A stretch of 64,000 nucleotides of DNA, taken from contig JARFIW010000453.1 of NCBI GenBank assembly GCA_036346225.1, positions 1 to 64,000 on the forward strand, given 5' to 3'. The DNA is from Platerodrilus igneus. Lineage: Eukaryota; Arthropoda; Insecta; Coleoptera; Lycidae. A program made the position numbers and the translations under genes. Of this stretch, positions 10,901-21,130 are shown piece after piece. The first letter of the stretch is position 1. Each line of letters starts with the position of its first letter. Below the pieces are notes generated by a model. That model was not told the DNA's origin. It worked only from the letters and a program-made list of their open reading frames with translations, and ran no database searches.

Positions 10901-10935
10901 CTATACTACACCAAAGGTACACAAACGGACTCTGA
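7905..10935 (+). pseudogene. LINE ORF2: endonuclease and reverse transcriptase, R1 clade
   Basis: ORF2 nicks target DNA and reverse-transcribes the element RNA in place. Domain order: endonuclease start I-K-I-G-Q-L-N-A-M-R-S near 7,890; I-C-I-Q-E-P-Y near 7,980 with the catalytic glutamate; S-D-H-N near 8,480; reverse transcriptase K-A-P-G-P-D-G-I-Q near 9,223; Y-R-P-I-C-L-L near 9,405; I-D-I-E-G-A-F-N-N near 9,605; G-C-P-Q-G-S-V near 9,770; Y-A-D-D near 9,875; Y-L-G-L-T-L-D near 10,095; C-terminal zinc-binding C-T-C-G-E-V-G-T-P-E-H-L-V-F-H-C near 10,733. Frameshifts lie near 8,250, 8,500, 9,050, 9,340 and 9,590, a TAG is at 9,833, and another break is at 10,399. The key residues all persist, so decay is mostly indels. 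Minus-strand frames over this region are shadows. Confidence 0.88.
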
Positions 10936-11488
10936 CAGGACACACACAAACACCATACAAACCCCACACATCACAAATACCACAAACACAGATCACACGA
11001 AACACAGAAGTTTGACGTAACGCATCGAACTTGCATTACGTAAGCACAATCCACCCAACACACATGGGAACCGACAACAAACAAGCGGCATTCTCCCAAG
11101 GACATACCAGGAAGCACGTGTCTCCTGAAGATCTACCAGAAGGCTCGTGAATCCTGACGACCGGGAGTGATACCAGTAAAACAAAGTGAAAATAGTGAAA
11201 ACGGCAAAAGTGCGGCAAACGTACCTCAAACACAAGTTTCCCCCAGAACACTTATTAGCATTAGAATACTAACACTAGTAGAATAAGGTCTCAATACTAA
11301 CCATCTAAAATAAAAAATACAACTAACTAAAATAAACAAGAGAAAATACTAACCATATTCGTAATTGCTTTAAAGAAATCTAACCCTAGTTTCAGTAACG
11401 TAATGTTTATATATCCAATGTTGTAGCGCAACTAAAAATTACTACAGAGGAAATATTCTGACAACATAATTACAACACATCAGCACGA
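10936..11488 (+). other. LINE 3' UTR, proximal part
   Basis: A- and C-rich sequence following the ORF2 stop (TGA at 10,933-10,935), continuous with the minisatellite part of the 3' UTR. It contains no convincing gene. The strong strand bias in A and C matches the coding strand of the element, supporting membership in the same transcript. Confidence 0.6.
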
Positions 11489-12245
11489 CAAAATACACAC
11501 AAACACGCACACGCACAAGCACACACACACACACACACACAACAGAGACTGTACGTGGCCTCCCTGGTTTCCGGCTGCCGATAGCCAGGACACGTACAGG
11601 AACGCGTATTTCTCGGTTTCTGATTTCCGGCTACCGGCGGTTGGAAACCGGGAGAGGGAAACAGTCCCAAGGACCTCACCACAGACATAAGCACACGCAC
11701 ACACAAACATGAAAACAATAAACACACACACCATTATAGCACACTGGCGCGACAAAACACACCAAAACACACAGAAACACGCACGTACACGTACCTGCAC
11801 GCAGACGCATACGACACAGATATATACGCACACACACGCACACACACACCAGGGACTGTACGTGGTTGCCCTGGTTTCCGGCTGCCGACGGCCAGGACAC
11901 GTACAGGAATGCGAACTTCTCGGTTTCTGATTTCCGGCTGCCGACGGTCGGAAGCTGGGAAGGAAAGCAGTCCCAAGGACATTACCACAGACAGAAACAC
12001 ACACACACACACACACATACGCACACATACACATACACACCAGGGACTGTACGTGGTCCCCCTGGTTTCCGGCTGCCGACGGCCAGGACACGTACAGGAA
12101 TGCGAACTTCTCGGTTTCTGATTTCCGGCTGCCGATGGTCGGAAACTGGGAAGGAAAGCAGTCCCAAGGACATTACCAAAGACAGAAACACACACACACA
12201 CTCACGCACCCACACGCGCGCACAGACACAAACACACACACACGA
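11489..12245 (+). repeat. 3' UTR minisatellite: three 150-bp units joined by (AC)n
   Basis: A block beginning CAG(A/G)GACTGTACGTGG recurs at about 11,543, 11,849 and 12,041. Each block is about 145 bp, contains GGTTTCCGGCTGCCGA twice-related phrases and CAGGACACGTACAGGAA, and ends CAGTCCCAAGGAC before an (AC)n stretch of 30-150 bp. The second and third units are nearly identical; the first is diverged. The open frames spanning these repeats are low-complexity artefacts. AC microsatellites are known targets of some R1-clade LINEs, but here they lie inside the element. Confidence 0.85.
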
Positions 12246-12379
12246 GTATTTCCAAACGCAAATAATATAAAACTAACTAATATAATTTAAGGTAGCAAAT
12301 AATTCTGTTAGATTTCTTAGGAGTAACAGGTTTGCTGTAATTTTTAGGTAGCAGACTAATTGTAATGTTAGAATAAATT

Positions 12380-12399
12380 AAAAAAAAAAAAAAAAAAAA
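12380..12399 (+). other. poly-A tail at the LINE 3' end
   Basis: An uninterrupted run of about 20 A preceded by GAATAAATT, which contains an AATAAA signal. It marks the 3' end of the LINE transcript; satellite sequence starts immediately after. Confidence 0.8.
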
Positions 12400-12402
12400 T
12401 TA

Positions 12403-12635
12403 AAAGACGATTAGTGCTAATGGATTTTTAATGAGAAAACCTATTTAAAAGGCGATTAGTGCTAATGGTTTTTTAATGAGAAAACCCATTAAGAAGGAAT
12501 TAGTGCTAATGTTTTTTAATGAGAAAACCCATTAAAACCTGTTAGTGCTAATGGGTTTTAAATGAGAAAACCCATTAAAAAGCAATTAGTGCTAATGGGT
12601 TTTTAATGAGAAAACTCATTAAAATGCAATAAGTG
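12403..12635 (+). repeat. palindromic satellite, five units of about 45 bp
   Basis: Five tandem units start at (G)ATTAGTGCTAATG. Each can fold on itself, because AATGGGTTTT and AAAACCCATT are separated by TAATGAG. Units differ by a few bases. A related pair lies upstream of the LINE at 6,310-6,400, so the LINE sits inside this array. Confidence 0.85.
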
Positions 12636-12639
12636 GGGA

Positions 12640-13855
12640 GGGATCCAGGAATCATTTCTTCCCTCTACTTAGGAAGTATTTAACTCAGGTTTCTTAGGAC
12701 TTCCCCATACGTGTTCTTAGATTCACTACTTAATCGGTGTTAAGCACAATATATTCAGTACATAATCACTTTATTATAGGACATTAAATTTAGCAGCAGA
12801 ATTACATTAATAGCATACTCTTAATCTTGGTTAGTAAGCTAAATTGGACTTACATGGTTTGTTGGAGGTGTAGTGACAAGGTTGGGTGTGCTGGATGTAA
12901 CTCCCCACTTTGGTTCTGGAGTTTTAACGATTGACGATTTCGAGTTTGAAAAAGAGTGATCTTTTACTGACTGATCTGCTACTACTAGGCGCGGCGGACT
13001 ACTACTCTGCCTGAAGGTTGGCTCTCTGATATATAGTCGTATGGGCAAACATTCGAGGAGTAAATGTGGAATCCCAGAGCTATAACCGCGTGAACTGCCA
13101 AACCGTAACGTTATCCAAGAATTTCTTGGATCAACAGATACTTGATTAAGTAAATGTGTGCCGAACAGGAGATTGAGGTTTCGTCATGAGTGTGGCAGTT
13201 ACACAGTAAAAACGGAATATTTATGTATTATATTATAAGTACTTACTATGATTTCGTAAATTATTTTTATTTTTGAATTTTTAATTTTGTTCAATTTCTA
13301 ATTTTTAATATTAAGCTTTGTGTAGTTAGTTTGCTATGGTATTAAAGTAATTCCATTTATTATATATTTTTTTGTAATTGTTATTACATATTTTTACGTT
13401 TTGTTCAGCATAATTTTTAAAACTAATAACTACTTACTCTAGTGAACTAATAGAATAGCTAGATGTTACACTACTGTTCAAGTGTAGATGTTCTTTATTG
13501 TTAGAAAGTCAAGTCGCAATTAAAAAATGTAAAGTTACTTAGATTATGCCAAAATAGCATTTATGATTCAATATGTTTTTGTTTGAAAAATGTTTTACAG
13601 CGTAAATTGTACAAATGTAGTACTGGTATCTGTAACATAATATACAGCTTTGTGAAGCGGCTTTAACTAGCTCTAGGTAAAACAACTTTGATAAGAAACG
13701 AATAAAGTACATTTGAATTAAATTTTTTATTATTCATCAATGTTTTCTCAGATATTTCTAATTATTCAAACGTGTGTCTTTTTGTTTGGCGGTTATTAAA
13801 AGATTGGGTATTTTGAGATGATTGAGCATATGTCGAGAATGACTAATTTTATAGT
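12640..13855. other. no gene recognised
   Basis: Mostly AT-rich unique-looking sequence. A 69-codon minus-strand frame at 12,839-13,048 is rich in Ser, Pro and Thr but shows no family features and is not called. No repeats or RNA genes are evident. Confidence 0.3.
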
Positions 13856-13892
13856 TGTGTGTGTGTGCGCGCGCGCGCGTGTGTGTTTACGT
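13856..13892 (+). repeat. GT/GC dinucleotide microsatellite
   Basis: A run of GTGTGTGTG changes to CGCGCGCGCG and back to TGTGTGTTT. Alternating purine-pyrimidine sequence of this kind can adopt Z-DNA. It lies just beyond the 3' end of the FLYWCH pseudogene. Confidence 0.85.
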
Positions 13893-13950
13893 GTGAGAAC
13901 GCGTGCATGTGTGTTTGGAGGTAGTTTACTGTTTAATGTATTAATACAGT

Positions 13951-14477
13951 TTATTCTGTATGATTCTTGTCTTTACTAATGATTTTATGTGCGTCCGTGA
14001 TCACTAGCGTTGTTAAATTGTTTGGCTTGGGCGAAGCGGAAATAACTTTATTGCGCTTCCTTCTCACGATTTTCTTCAGAGCATTCTGTTTAGGTAAAGC
14101 TCCTTGACAAGCGAGTGTCAAATTTTCCGTACAAGAATTGAGCACTTGCGACGTGCTTTCTAAAGTCGACGCAGCTCGTCGCTTGATAGCATTGATCATC
14201 TTATCAGCTTAGATTTTAGTTGCATTTGCCTCATGAGTGTAGACATTAACCAAATGAACGACATTTCCTTCCCAAACATGAATTCTGCTTTGTACTGCCC
14301 TCTACATTCGTATCGCCAGATTTCCGAAGAACAATCTTTAAAACGTTTATCTAACACATAAATGAAACCTTCACCCACAAATTTAGTTTTATTGCGCTGC
14401 GAGATTACATTTGTTGCTGCCATAACTCGAATGCTTCTATACGAAAAACCTGCAAACACCAAACGGCCAACACTCAA
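13951..14477 (-). pseudogene. FLYWCH zinc-finger protein fragment (MULE-transposase type N terminus)
   Basis: Two overlapping minus-strand frames form one protein with a frameshift near 14,205. The upstream frame (14,196-14,477) has F-V-G-E-G-F-I-Y-V-L-D-K-R-F then W-R-Y-E-C-R-G-Q-Y-K-A, the FLYWCH-type zinc-binding pattern. In the shifted frame a T-H-E-A-N-A-T phrase follows, supplying the usual histidine. The second frame gives I-N-A-I-K-R-R-A, T-S-Q-V-L-N and L-P-K-Q-N-A-L-K-K-I-V-R-R-K-R, the helical region that follows FLYWCH in many insect proteins ending in a MULE transposase domain. The transposase domain itself is absent. Such proteins are either host regulators or Mutator-like transposases. 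The nearby foldback element with a 9-bp target duplication makes the second reading attractive but unproven. Confidence 0.65.
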
Positions 14478-14831
14478 ATTAACTGTTTATCTCTCAATTT
14501 TCCTTTTAGAAAAGTTTCTAGCTAGCTTGTTATTATTTAAAAGACATCTTTACTGTGTATTCGTAATAACTATTATAAACTCCTTGTGGGAGACTAACAC
14601 ATATATTTTTCAATTAGGGTATTAACCCGGCGTTTGTCGCTGTACGTAACATTTTCCTTAGTGCTTACTTTTGAACTAATCAGTACTCAACACAAAAGTA
14701 CAGACATACCTGTCCGCTAGACTACCTGACTTTTTATCCCTTACTACAATGGGAGTGATATCTTGAAATTTAGACTAAAGTGGACAATTCGTCAAGTCTG
14801 CCCATGGACAAATAAGAGGAGATCATCCATT
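14478..14831. other. unique flank left of the copia element
   Basis: No gene or repeat recognised. The last five bases, CCATT at 14,827-14,831, are the copia target-site duplication. Confidence 0.5.
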
Positions 14832-15003
14832 TGTTATAGTATTAACTAAAATTGCCTAGGACGTAGGTATGTTGCCAAGGTAATTGTCAAAGAAGTTTGT
14901 TTTGTTATTAATCAAGAACTGTCTGTCATTATGTAATTTTCGTTTTTTTATTAAAGCATATTAATAAAAGCTAGGTTTCTTTTCGCGGAGAATAACCACA
15001 ACA
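14832..15003 (+). repeat. copia 5' LTR, 172 bp
   Basis: Begins TGTTATAGTATTAACT and ends TAACCACAACA. It contains a run ATTAAAGCATATTAATAAAAGC that may hold the polyadenylation or TATA function. Compared with the 3' LTR it has about 26 extra bases around ATGTTGCCAAGGTAATTG, so one LTR has lost or gained this segment since insertion. Confidence 0.93.
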
Positions 15004-15016
15004 TGGTAGCAGAGCG
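15004..15016 (+). other. copia primer binding site
   Basis: TGGTAGCAGAGCG starts immediately after the LTR. It is complementary to the 3' end of insect initiator methionine tRNA (ending CUGCUACCA), a primer used by many Ty1/copia elements. Confidence 0.75.
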
Positions 15017-15108
15017 TGGTTAATCCCATCATAACGAAAATAACGAACAAATAAAAATCAAATTTAATTTTTGATTTTAAACCAAGAATTTAGCAATTTC
15101 TATATACG

Positions 15109-15951
15109 ATGGAGATAATTGCAACGACTAATAATGACCAACGGCTTCGAGGTGCAGACAACTGGTTACTCTGGAAATTTAACGTAAGAGGTGCTTTACT
15201 TGCTCACGATCGAGCATATGAAGTATGTATCGGTGTTTATGTAAAACCTGAACAAACGGTTGCTGAACCAACGGAGCAACACAAAATAATGTTTAATAAG
15301 GAGGTTGAAAAATGGAATAGAAGTTACAACCTTGCTATTTCTGTACTGACAAGTATGTTAGAATCAAAACCAGCGACCTTAGTTATGGAATGTAATACGG
15401 CAAGAAATATATGGCTTAAATTGCATACGATATATGAACAGCAAACGCAACAAGCTGCGCATATGGTGCAGTCTGAATTCTATACCTTTATGATGAAAAA
15501 TGATAAAGAGGTTCTGGATTTACTATTACGATATGATCAGCTAATTCTACAAATGGAAAACTTCGGAGTAAAACCAACAGATTCAGCAATGGTAGTTAGG
15601 CTTCTGGATGTTTTACCAGATACCTATGAAACACTTAGACAAGCGTTCTGGACTCGCTCAACGGAGCAACAAACGTACAATAATCTGCGCAACATTTTAT
15701 CAATAGTTGAACAACGACGTAAATCTAGGATTAGTCAACGAGATGATATAGTTGCACTTATGGTCAATACAACGGTTAAAAATGTAAACGATAATAAGGG
15801 CAACACAAAAGCGAAGGCAAAAACTACAGCAAAAGGCAGAGCAGATCAATCAGAGTCTCTCAAGAAAAATGTTAAATGTTTTGGGTGCAATAAATTCGGT
15901 CAATACGCAAAAATTGTCCAACGCATGCATGGAAGTCTGGCAAAAAGGTAA
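15109..15951 (+). pseudogene. copia Gag, truncated at the zinc knuckle
   Basis: 280 codons from the ATG at 15,109. The N terminus has the UBN2-type pattern of copia Gag: L-R-G-A-D-N-W-L-L-W-K-F, then a helical region with A-R-N-I-W-L-K-L-H-T-I-Y-E near residue 105 and L-P-D-T-Y-E-T-L near residue 168. The C terminus is lysine-rich. The knuckle begins C-F-G-C-N-K-F-G but has Gln where a His-containing step is expected, and a frameshift then removes the last cysteine. Gag packages the RNA in virus-like particles; this version lacks an intact RNA-binding knuckle, and the normal fusion to Pol is broken by the frameshift. Confidence 0.85.
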
Positions 15952-15977
15952 ACAAGGAAGCAAGTACGATCGAAAAA

Positions 15978-16952
15978 ATGGATTATCAAACAGATGCATT
16001 TGTCAGTGAGGTAATGAATAACGAATTAGACGACGATTCTTGGATACTTGATTTTGGAGCAACAGATCTCATGAAAAAGTGCTATAATTGGTTTACAGCA
16101 TTTTCGAGATTACCATGTTCAATATATATACGAATGGGCAACAATGCAACTATGCAGCCACTTGGAAAAGGGCGTATATACTTTAAGGCGAATGTCAACG
16201 GGGAATGGCGTAATTGTCATATGGACGATGTTCTATACGTTCCCGATCTTCACCGTAATATATTTTCGGTAAATGCGGCCCTAGACAAAGTCATAGAGTT
16301 GAAATCCATAAAAACCCAGTGTATATTCGTAAAAGACAACGTAACGCGCGCGATTGCCGTACGTTCTGGTCGTCTGTTTAAGAAGCTTATTAAAATAAGC
16401 ATAATGAATAAAATTGAGGCTAATTTGACAGAACAAATTAGGTTACAAATTTGGCACGAACGTCTTGCACAAGAAAATAAACGTCACGTTAAAAAGGTTC
16501 TTGATAGATATGGCATACGCGTTAAAGACGATGAAGAATTTTGTGGAGCATGTATTGAAGGAAAGCAGCATCGATTAACCTTTAAATCACGGATGCAACG
16601 GGCAACTGCTGTTGGTGAAATACTTCACGTTGATCTATGCGGGGACCAATGGAAAAAACTTCAATTGGTGGTTCAAAATATTTCATTTGCTTCACTGATG
16701 ATTACTCATGTTTTCGGCAGGTTTATTTTCTTAAAGAAAAAACGGATGTTTTAATAAAGTTGTTGAATGCATAAATTTTGTAGAAAACAATTTGGAAAAA
16801 TCATCAAAATGATCATGAGCGATGGTGGCTCAGAGTTTGATAATTTTAAAGTAATAGGTCTATTAGCAGATAGTGGTATAAAATTTGTAACAGCAAATCC
16901 TTACACCACAACAAAACGGAAGTGCCGAACGTACAAATTGAACAGTTGTTGA
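15978..16952 (+). pseudogene. copia protease and integrase, decayed
   Basis: The protease region reads W-I-L-D-F-G-A-T-D, where copia proteases have D-S-G-A-T, so the catalytic triplet has Phe in place of Ser. It is followed by a pre-integrase zinc region (W-H-E-R-L-A ... C-G-A-C-I-E-G-K-Q) near 16,450-16,570, and the integrase core starting G-E-I-L-H-V-D-L-C-G with the first aspartate near 16,632. A frameshift near 16,660 and a stop at 16,754 break it. The core resumes at 16,767 with M-S-D-G-G-S-E-F, the second catalytic aspartate, near 16,815. The frame breaks again before 16,952. Confidence 0.82.
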
Positions 16953-17246
16953 TTTAGCACGTACAATACCTTTAGCAAAAGACTTGCCAAAATCACTGTG
17001 GGGCGAAGCAGTCAATACGGCTGTTTACATTTTGAACCGTACAGATCCAAGTCCGATTATTGAAAAATCTCCATATGAAGTCTTTACTGGAAAAAGAACA
17101 CGAATTGATAATTTACATATTTTTGGTATTAACTGGATGTGGGATGCGAAAAGTCGGTTATTGACTGATACCGACAGGGTTTGCTATCTGATCAAGGGAC
17201 TATATGGGCTTAAGCAATCGCCGAGATGCTGGAACAGACGACTAAG
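16953..17246 (+). pseudogene. copia integrase end fused by deletion to reverse transcriptase
   Basis: The frame reads L-P-K-S-L-W-G-E-A-V-N-T-A-V-Y-I-L-N-R, the conserved end of the integrase core, then S-P-Y-E-V-F-T-G-K-R. Soon after W-D-A-K-S-R it jumps directly to L-I-K-G-L-Y-G-L-K-Q-S-P-R-C-W-N, a motif in the middle of the copia reverse transcriptase. The roughly 300 residues normally between them are missing, so this copy suffered an internal deletion before or after insertion. The foldback element interrupts the next codons, and the 9-bp duplication ACGACTAAG at 17,238-17,246 marks the break. Confidence 0.85.
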
Positions 17247-19649
17247 ACACGCGTGAAGTTAGCCCCCCAACTTTTGAAAAAAATAACTCTCTATAGCTCA
17301 TTCGTTTGCACATTGTTTGCACATGTATGCACATCCGATATTTTTGTTTGCACACTTTTCGGTTAAAAATTATTCAAGAACCAATTTAGGGGGGGGGGAC
17401 AACTACACACTGGCCTCCCGACTTTCAGAAAACTTATTTTAAATCGGCGCAATTAATACATCATCATTTGCACATGTATGCACATCCACTATTTTTGTTT
17501 GCACACCTTTCGTTTAAAAGTTATTAAAGAAACCATTGTGGGGGCTAACTTCACACTAGCCTCCTGACATTCAGCAAATTCATTTTAAACCGACGAAATT
17601 GATAGATCTTTGTTTGCACTTGTATGCACATCTATTATTTTCGTTTGCACACTTCCAGTTTAAAAGTAATTTAACATTCAGCTTCATAGTCCTCGCTATA
17701 CGATAGCTACTGTTGAAAACATGAACACATTGTTACAATGAACCCAACTGAAGCCTTTTCGTTTGCACATTACAAAACACATCAACTTTTTGTTTGCACA
17801 CCACTGTAAGTAAAAAAAATTTTAAATTTAATCAGAGGGGCTAACTTCATACATGTCAAATATCGCATTTTTGTGCAATTCTAACATGTGATAACGGAAA
17901 TCAAAGTATCTTCGTTTGCACACACCATGAATCCAGTCGCTTTTTCGTTTGCACACCTTTAGTTCAAGTTTTATTTAACATTTACTTTTGTAGTCCCCGC
18001 TATACGATAGCTTCCGATGCTGTTTTAAAAAACCGGTACGAATCCCATTATTTGTAAAATACTGTAAAAACCTTTAATACTGTTTAATTATCAAACTACC
18101 ACTAGTATCAACTCAAGCGGGTGCATCAAACTGCAAATTAATAGTCAAAAATACAACAGAAATTTCAAGTTTCGCTTGAGGGGAACTACATACTTCCTGT
18201 TGTCTAGTACTCATACGAGACAGTGGAAAACAGAATTCTCGAATCAGCCACATCTTGTGGCGCTATATAATAATGTAAATACATAGTACTATATACATTT
18301 GAAAACAATAGTTTAGTAAATGTGTTGATTAAAATATTCTCAATCAACGGTATAGGTGTAGGTGTATGTCTGGTAATGTACAAACGAAAAGGTATTAATT
18401 AGTCTCATTGTAATCCATTTTTGCACATTTTGAACGATAGCTATCGTATAGCGAGTACTACAAAAGTAAATCTTTAATAAGTTTTGAACTAAAGGTGTGC
18501 AAACAAAAAAGCGATTTGATTCATGATATGCAAACGAAGATATTTTGATTTCCGTCATCACATGTTAGAATTGCACAAAAATGCGATATTTGACATGTGT
18601 GAAGTTAGCCCTCCCTGATTATATTAAAAATTTTTTGACCTACAGTGGTGTGCAAACAAAATGTTGATGTGTTTCATAATGTGCAAACGAAAAGGTATCA
18701 ATTAGGTTTACTGTAATCCATTTTTGCACATTTTGAACAGTAGCTATTGTATGGCGGGTACTACGAAAGTGAATGTTAAATAAGTTTTAAACTAAAGATC
18801 TGCAAACGAAAAAGCGACTTGATTCATGATGTGCAAACGAAGATACTTTGATTTCCATCATCACATGTTAGAATTGCACAAAAATGCGATATTTCGCATG
18901 TGTGAAGTTAGCCCCCCCTGATTAAATTAAAATTTTTTCTGACTTACAAACAAAAAGTTGATGTGATTTATAATGTGCAAACGAAATTTTTTTATAAAAT
19001 TGATATATTCATTTATACTATATACCTTTCATATAAACTTTTTACGTTTCATATATACTTTTAATATAATTTCATATATTGTTAATAAAATATCCTTTTA
19101 TTCTTCATCAAATATGTTTTTATTTTGTAATATAACACAAATTTTTATTTTTTGTATGTTTAAGTATATCATTCCAATTCAATGTGAAACGTTAGTGCAT
19201 ATTTTGTGCGAAGTTAGCCCTTTGACTAAATTAAAAAAAAATTTTGACTTACAATGGTGTGCAAACAAAAAGTTGACGTGTTTCGTAATGTGCAAACGAA
19301 AAGGTATCAATTGGGCGCATTGTAGCAATTTTTTCACATTTTCAACAGTAGCTATCGTATAGCGAGGACTATGAAGATGAATGTTAAATAACTTCAAACA
19401 GGAAGTGTGCAAACGAAAATAATAGATGTACATACATGTGCAAACGAAGATCTTTCAATTTCATCGGTTTTAAATGAATTTACTGAAAGTCGGGGAGCTA
19501 GTGTGAAGTTGGTACCCTACAATGGTTTCTTTAATAACTTTTAAACGAAAAGTGTGCAAACAAAAATACCGGATGTGCATACATGTGCAAACGAATGAGT
19601 TATAGAAAGTAATTTTTTTCAAAAGTTGGGGGGCTAACTTCACGCCTGT
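17247..19649. mobile_element. 2.4-kb foldback element with 9-bp target duplication (Mutator-like, non-autonomous)
   Basis: The ends are inverted: ACACGCGTGAAGTTAGCC at 17,247 and, on the other strand, ACAGGCGTGAAGTTAGCC ending at 19,649. The copia bases ACGACTAAG occur on both sides (17,238-17,246 and 19,650-19,658), a 9-bp target duplication. Most of the element is one long imperfect inverted repeat. GTTTGCACA motifs fill the left arm to about 17,960 and TGTGCAAAC the right arm from about 18,498, about a dozen each. CTATACGATAGCTAC near 17,695 mirrors GTAGCTATCGTATAG near 19,348. There is no transposase. A 9-bp duplication points to the Mutator superfamily. It splits the copia reverse transcriptase. 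Confidence 0.88.
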
Positions 19650-20397
19650 ACGACTAAGTGAGTTCTTAGCAGCATTTGGTCTTCGAGAAAGCACAGTTGA
19701 CCCATGTTTATATTGTAACGTGCAGAGTATTTCCAAAACCGAAAGACTATTGTTGGTGCTGTATGTTGATGACGGATTAATCGCTGCATCAAATGAATTA
19801 TTATTAAAGAATTTCATAAAGCGTCTATCAACTGAATTTCAAATAACGACGGATACGGTAGATTCCTTTTTAAATATACGGATTAAACGACTGGACGATG
19901 GCAGCATTTTTATTGATCAAGAATTATATGCTAACACCATTTTAAAACGTTTTAATATGACCCACGCAAATCCAGTATCGACACCTATCGAACCAGGCTC
20001 ACTTTCGGAAGAAGTACGTTCGAAAGATATGGTTAACACGCGGGCTTACGTACCATATCGAAAGGCTGTTGGAAGCATTATGCACTTAACTATTGAAACA
20101 CGACCGGATATCGCGTTTGCTGTGGGGTATGTTAGTCGCTATCTTGACAAGGCTGAAGAAAAACATTTGGAAATTATCAAACGAATTTTGAAATACATCA
20201 AAGCAAACTCTAAATGGGGTATTCTCTATCGAGCTAATGCTGAATCCCAATTTATGGAAACTTTTAGCGATGCTGACTACGCAAATGATGTGAACACGCG
20301 ACGATCGGTATCTGGAGTTTTAACAAAGTACAGTGGTGGAGTTATTGGATGGATTAGTAAACGTCAGCAATCAGTCGCTTTATCAACAACTGAAGCT
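19650..20397 (+). pseudogene. copia reverse transcriptase (palm) and start of RNase H
   Basis: The reverse transcriptase resumes after the foldback element with the duplicated codons for R-L-S, then F-L-A-A-F-G-L and D-P-C-L-Y. The catalytic Y-V-D-D is near 19,762, and then A-V-G-S-I-M-H-L near 20,070, R-P-D-I-A-F-A-V-G near 20,105, S-D-A-D-Y-A near 20,270 (RNase H start) and K-R-Q-Q-S-V-A-L-S-T-T-E-A at the end. It is uninterrupted for about 235 codons. It stops at the AGCT where the solo LTR inserted (20,394-20,397) and continues at 22,734 with E-Y-M-A-A-S. Confidence 0.9.
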
Positions 20398-20489
20398 TGT
20401 AATGTTCGTCGATGCTTTATGCTTTAACACAGTAGAAACAAAGCCCAATACTCGGCGTGTCGTATAATACAATCACAACGAGGTTAAAC

Positions 20490-20492
20490 GAC

Positions 20493-20556
<64 letters not shown>
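20490..20556 (+). repeat. (TA)n microsatellite
   Basis: About 30 TA repeats at the left edge of the Penelope copy; the array continues on its right edge at 22,413-22,454. The Penelope insertion therefore lies within a TA run of the LTR. Confidence 0.9.
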
Positions 20557-20558
<2 letters not shown>

Positions 20559-20584
20559 TGCTTTTCTGACCATATTATTAATAT

Positions 20585-21130
20585 TATATGTAGATTTTCT
20601 GGATATTGGTCATCAATAATATTCAAGTAAATTTGTATGACGCGTTTCGGTTTATTACAACCATTATCAAAATATCTAAAATACATAAAATTAATTACAA
20701 TATATAAAACGTTTTTTGGTATAAATACAGTATAAAATAATAATTTTTACCTGTTCAAATTTTGAATAGCAGAATTTACATATTAAAAACAAAAACATCA
20801 ATGGATATTGTGTCAATTGCTAAAATATACGTGTTAACTGTGGGACTGTTTGAAACAAAGTGTAGGCGAAAGTTGTGTGAGTGTAGATAAAAGAACATCA
20901 TATTTATTAAAGAATTTATTTGTATAGTTATTTGGTTTATGTCCCACTTTAATATCATAACTTTTTAAACATTGTTGAATTTTATGAGAAAGTTTTGGTA
21001 TGTATTCTAAACTTATATAAATATTATTACTGTCATTGTTTTTATTTTCTTTGTTATTATTATATATTTTATGGATTTTTTGTTTTATAATAGGGTCATA
21101 GAAAGTTTTCTTTCTCATAAAATTCAACAA
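20585..21130 (-). pseudogene. inverted Penelope copy lacking the GIY-YIG domain
   Basis: On the minus strand the frame reads M-R-K-K-T-F-Y-D-P-I-I-K-Q-K, an Asn-rich linker, then Y-I-P-K-L-S-H-K-I-Q-Q-C-L-K-S-Y-D and H-K-P-N-N-Y-T-N-K-F-F-N-K, the connector between reverse transcriptase and endonuclease in Penelope elements. It then passes straight into 3' UTR sequence (Y-D-V-L-L-S-T-L). Relative to the right-hand copy, the segment equivalent to 21,199-21,607 is absent. Confidence 0.78.

Larger units (their letters stand above)
6400..12402 (+). mobile_element. R1-clade non-LTR retrotransposon (LINE)
   Basis: A two-ORF LINE. ORF1 has CCHC zinc knuckles. ORF2 has an apurinic-type endonuclease, a reverse transcriptase with Y-A-D-D, and a C-terminal C-T-C-G...H...C zinc-binding motif typical of the R1 clade. 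A 1.4-kb 3' UTR with minisatellites follows, ending in poly-A at 12,380-12,399. Both ORFs carry several frameshifts and at least one nonsense codon, so this copy is inactive. The 5' end is not sharply defined; the first ORF1 ATG is at 6,443. The element is embedded in a palindromic satellite present on both flanks, which recalls the sequence-specific insertion of many R1-clade members. Confidence 0.85.

Noticed and set aside
11470..12270. Several overlapping frames rich in Cys/Val or Thr/His over the AC repeats
   Set aside because: They follow the (AC)n and tandem units of the LINE 3' UTR and lack any conserved domain.
12839..13048. 69-codon Ser/Pro/Thr-rich minus frame
   Set aside because: No homology I can recognise, no flanking exon signals, and length expected by chance.
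18973..19362. 129-codon plus-strand frame rich in Phe and Ile
   Set aside because: Lies in the AT-rich right arm of the foldback element and is composed of its repeated motifs.
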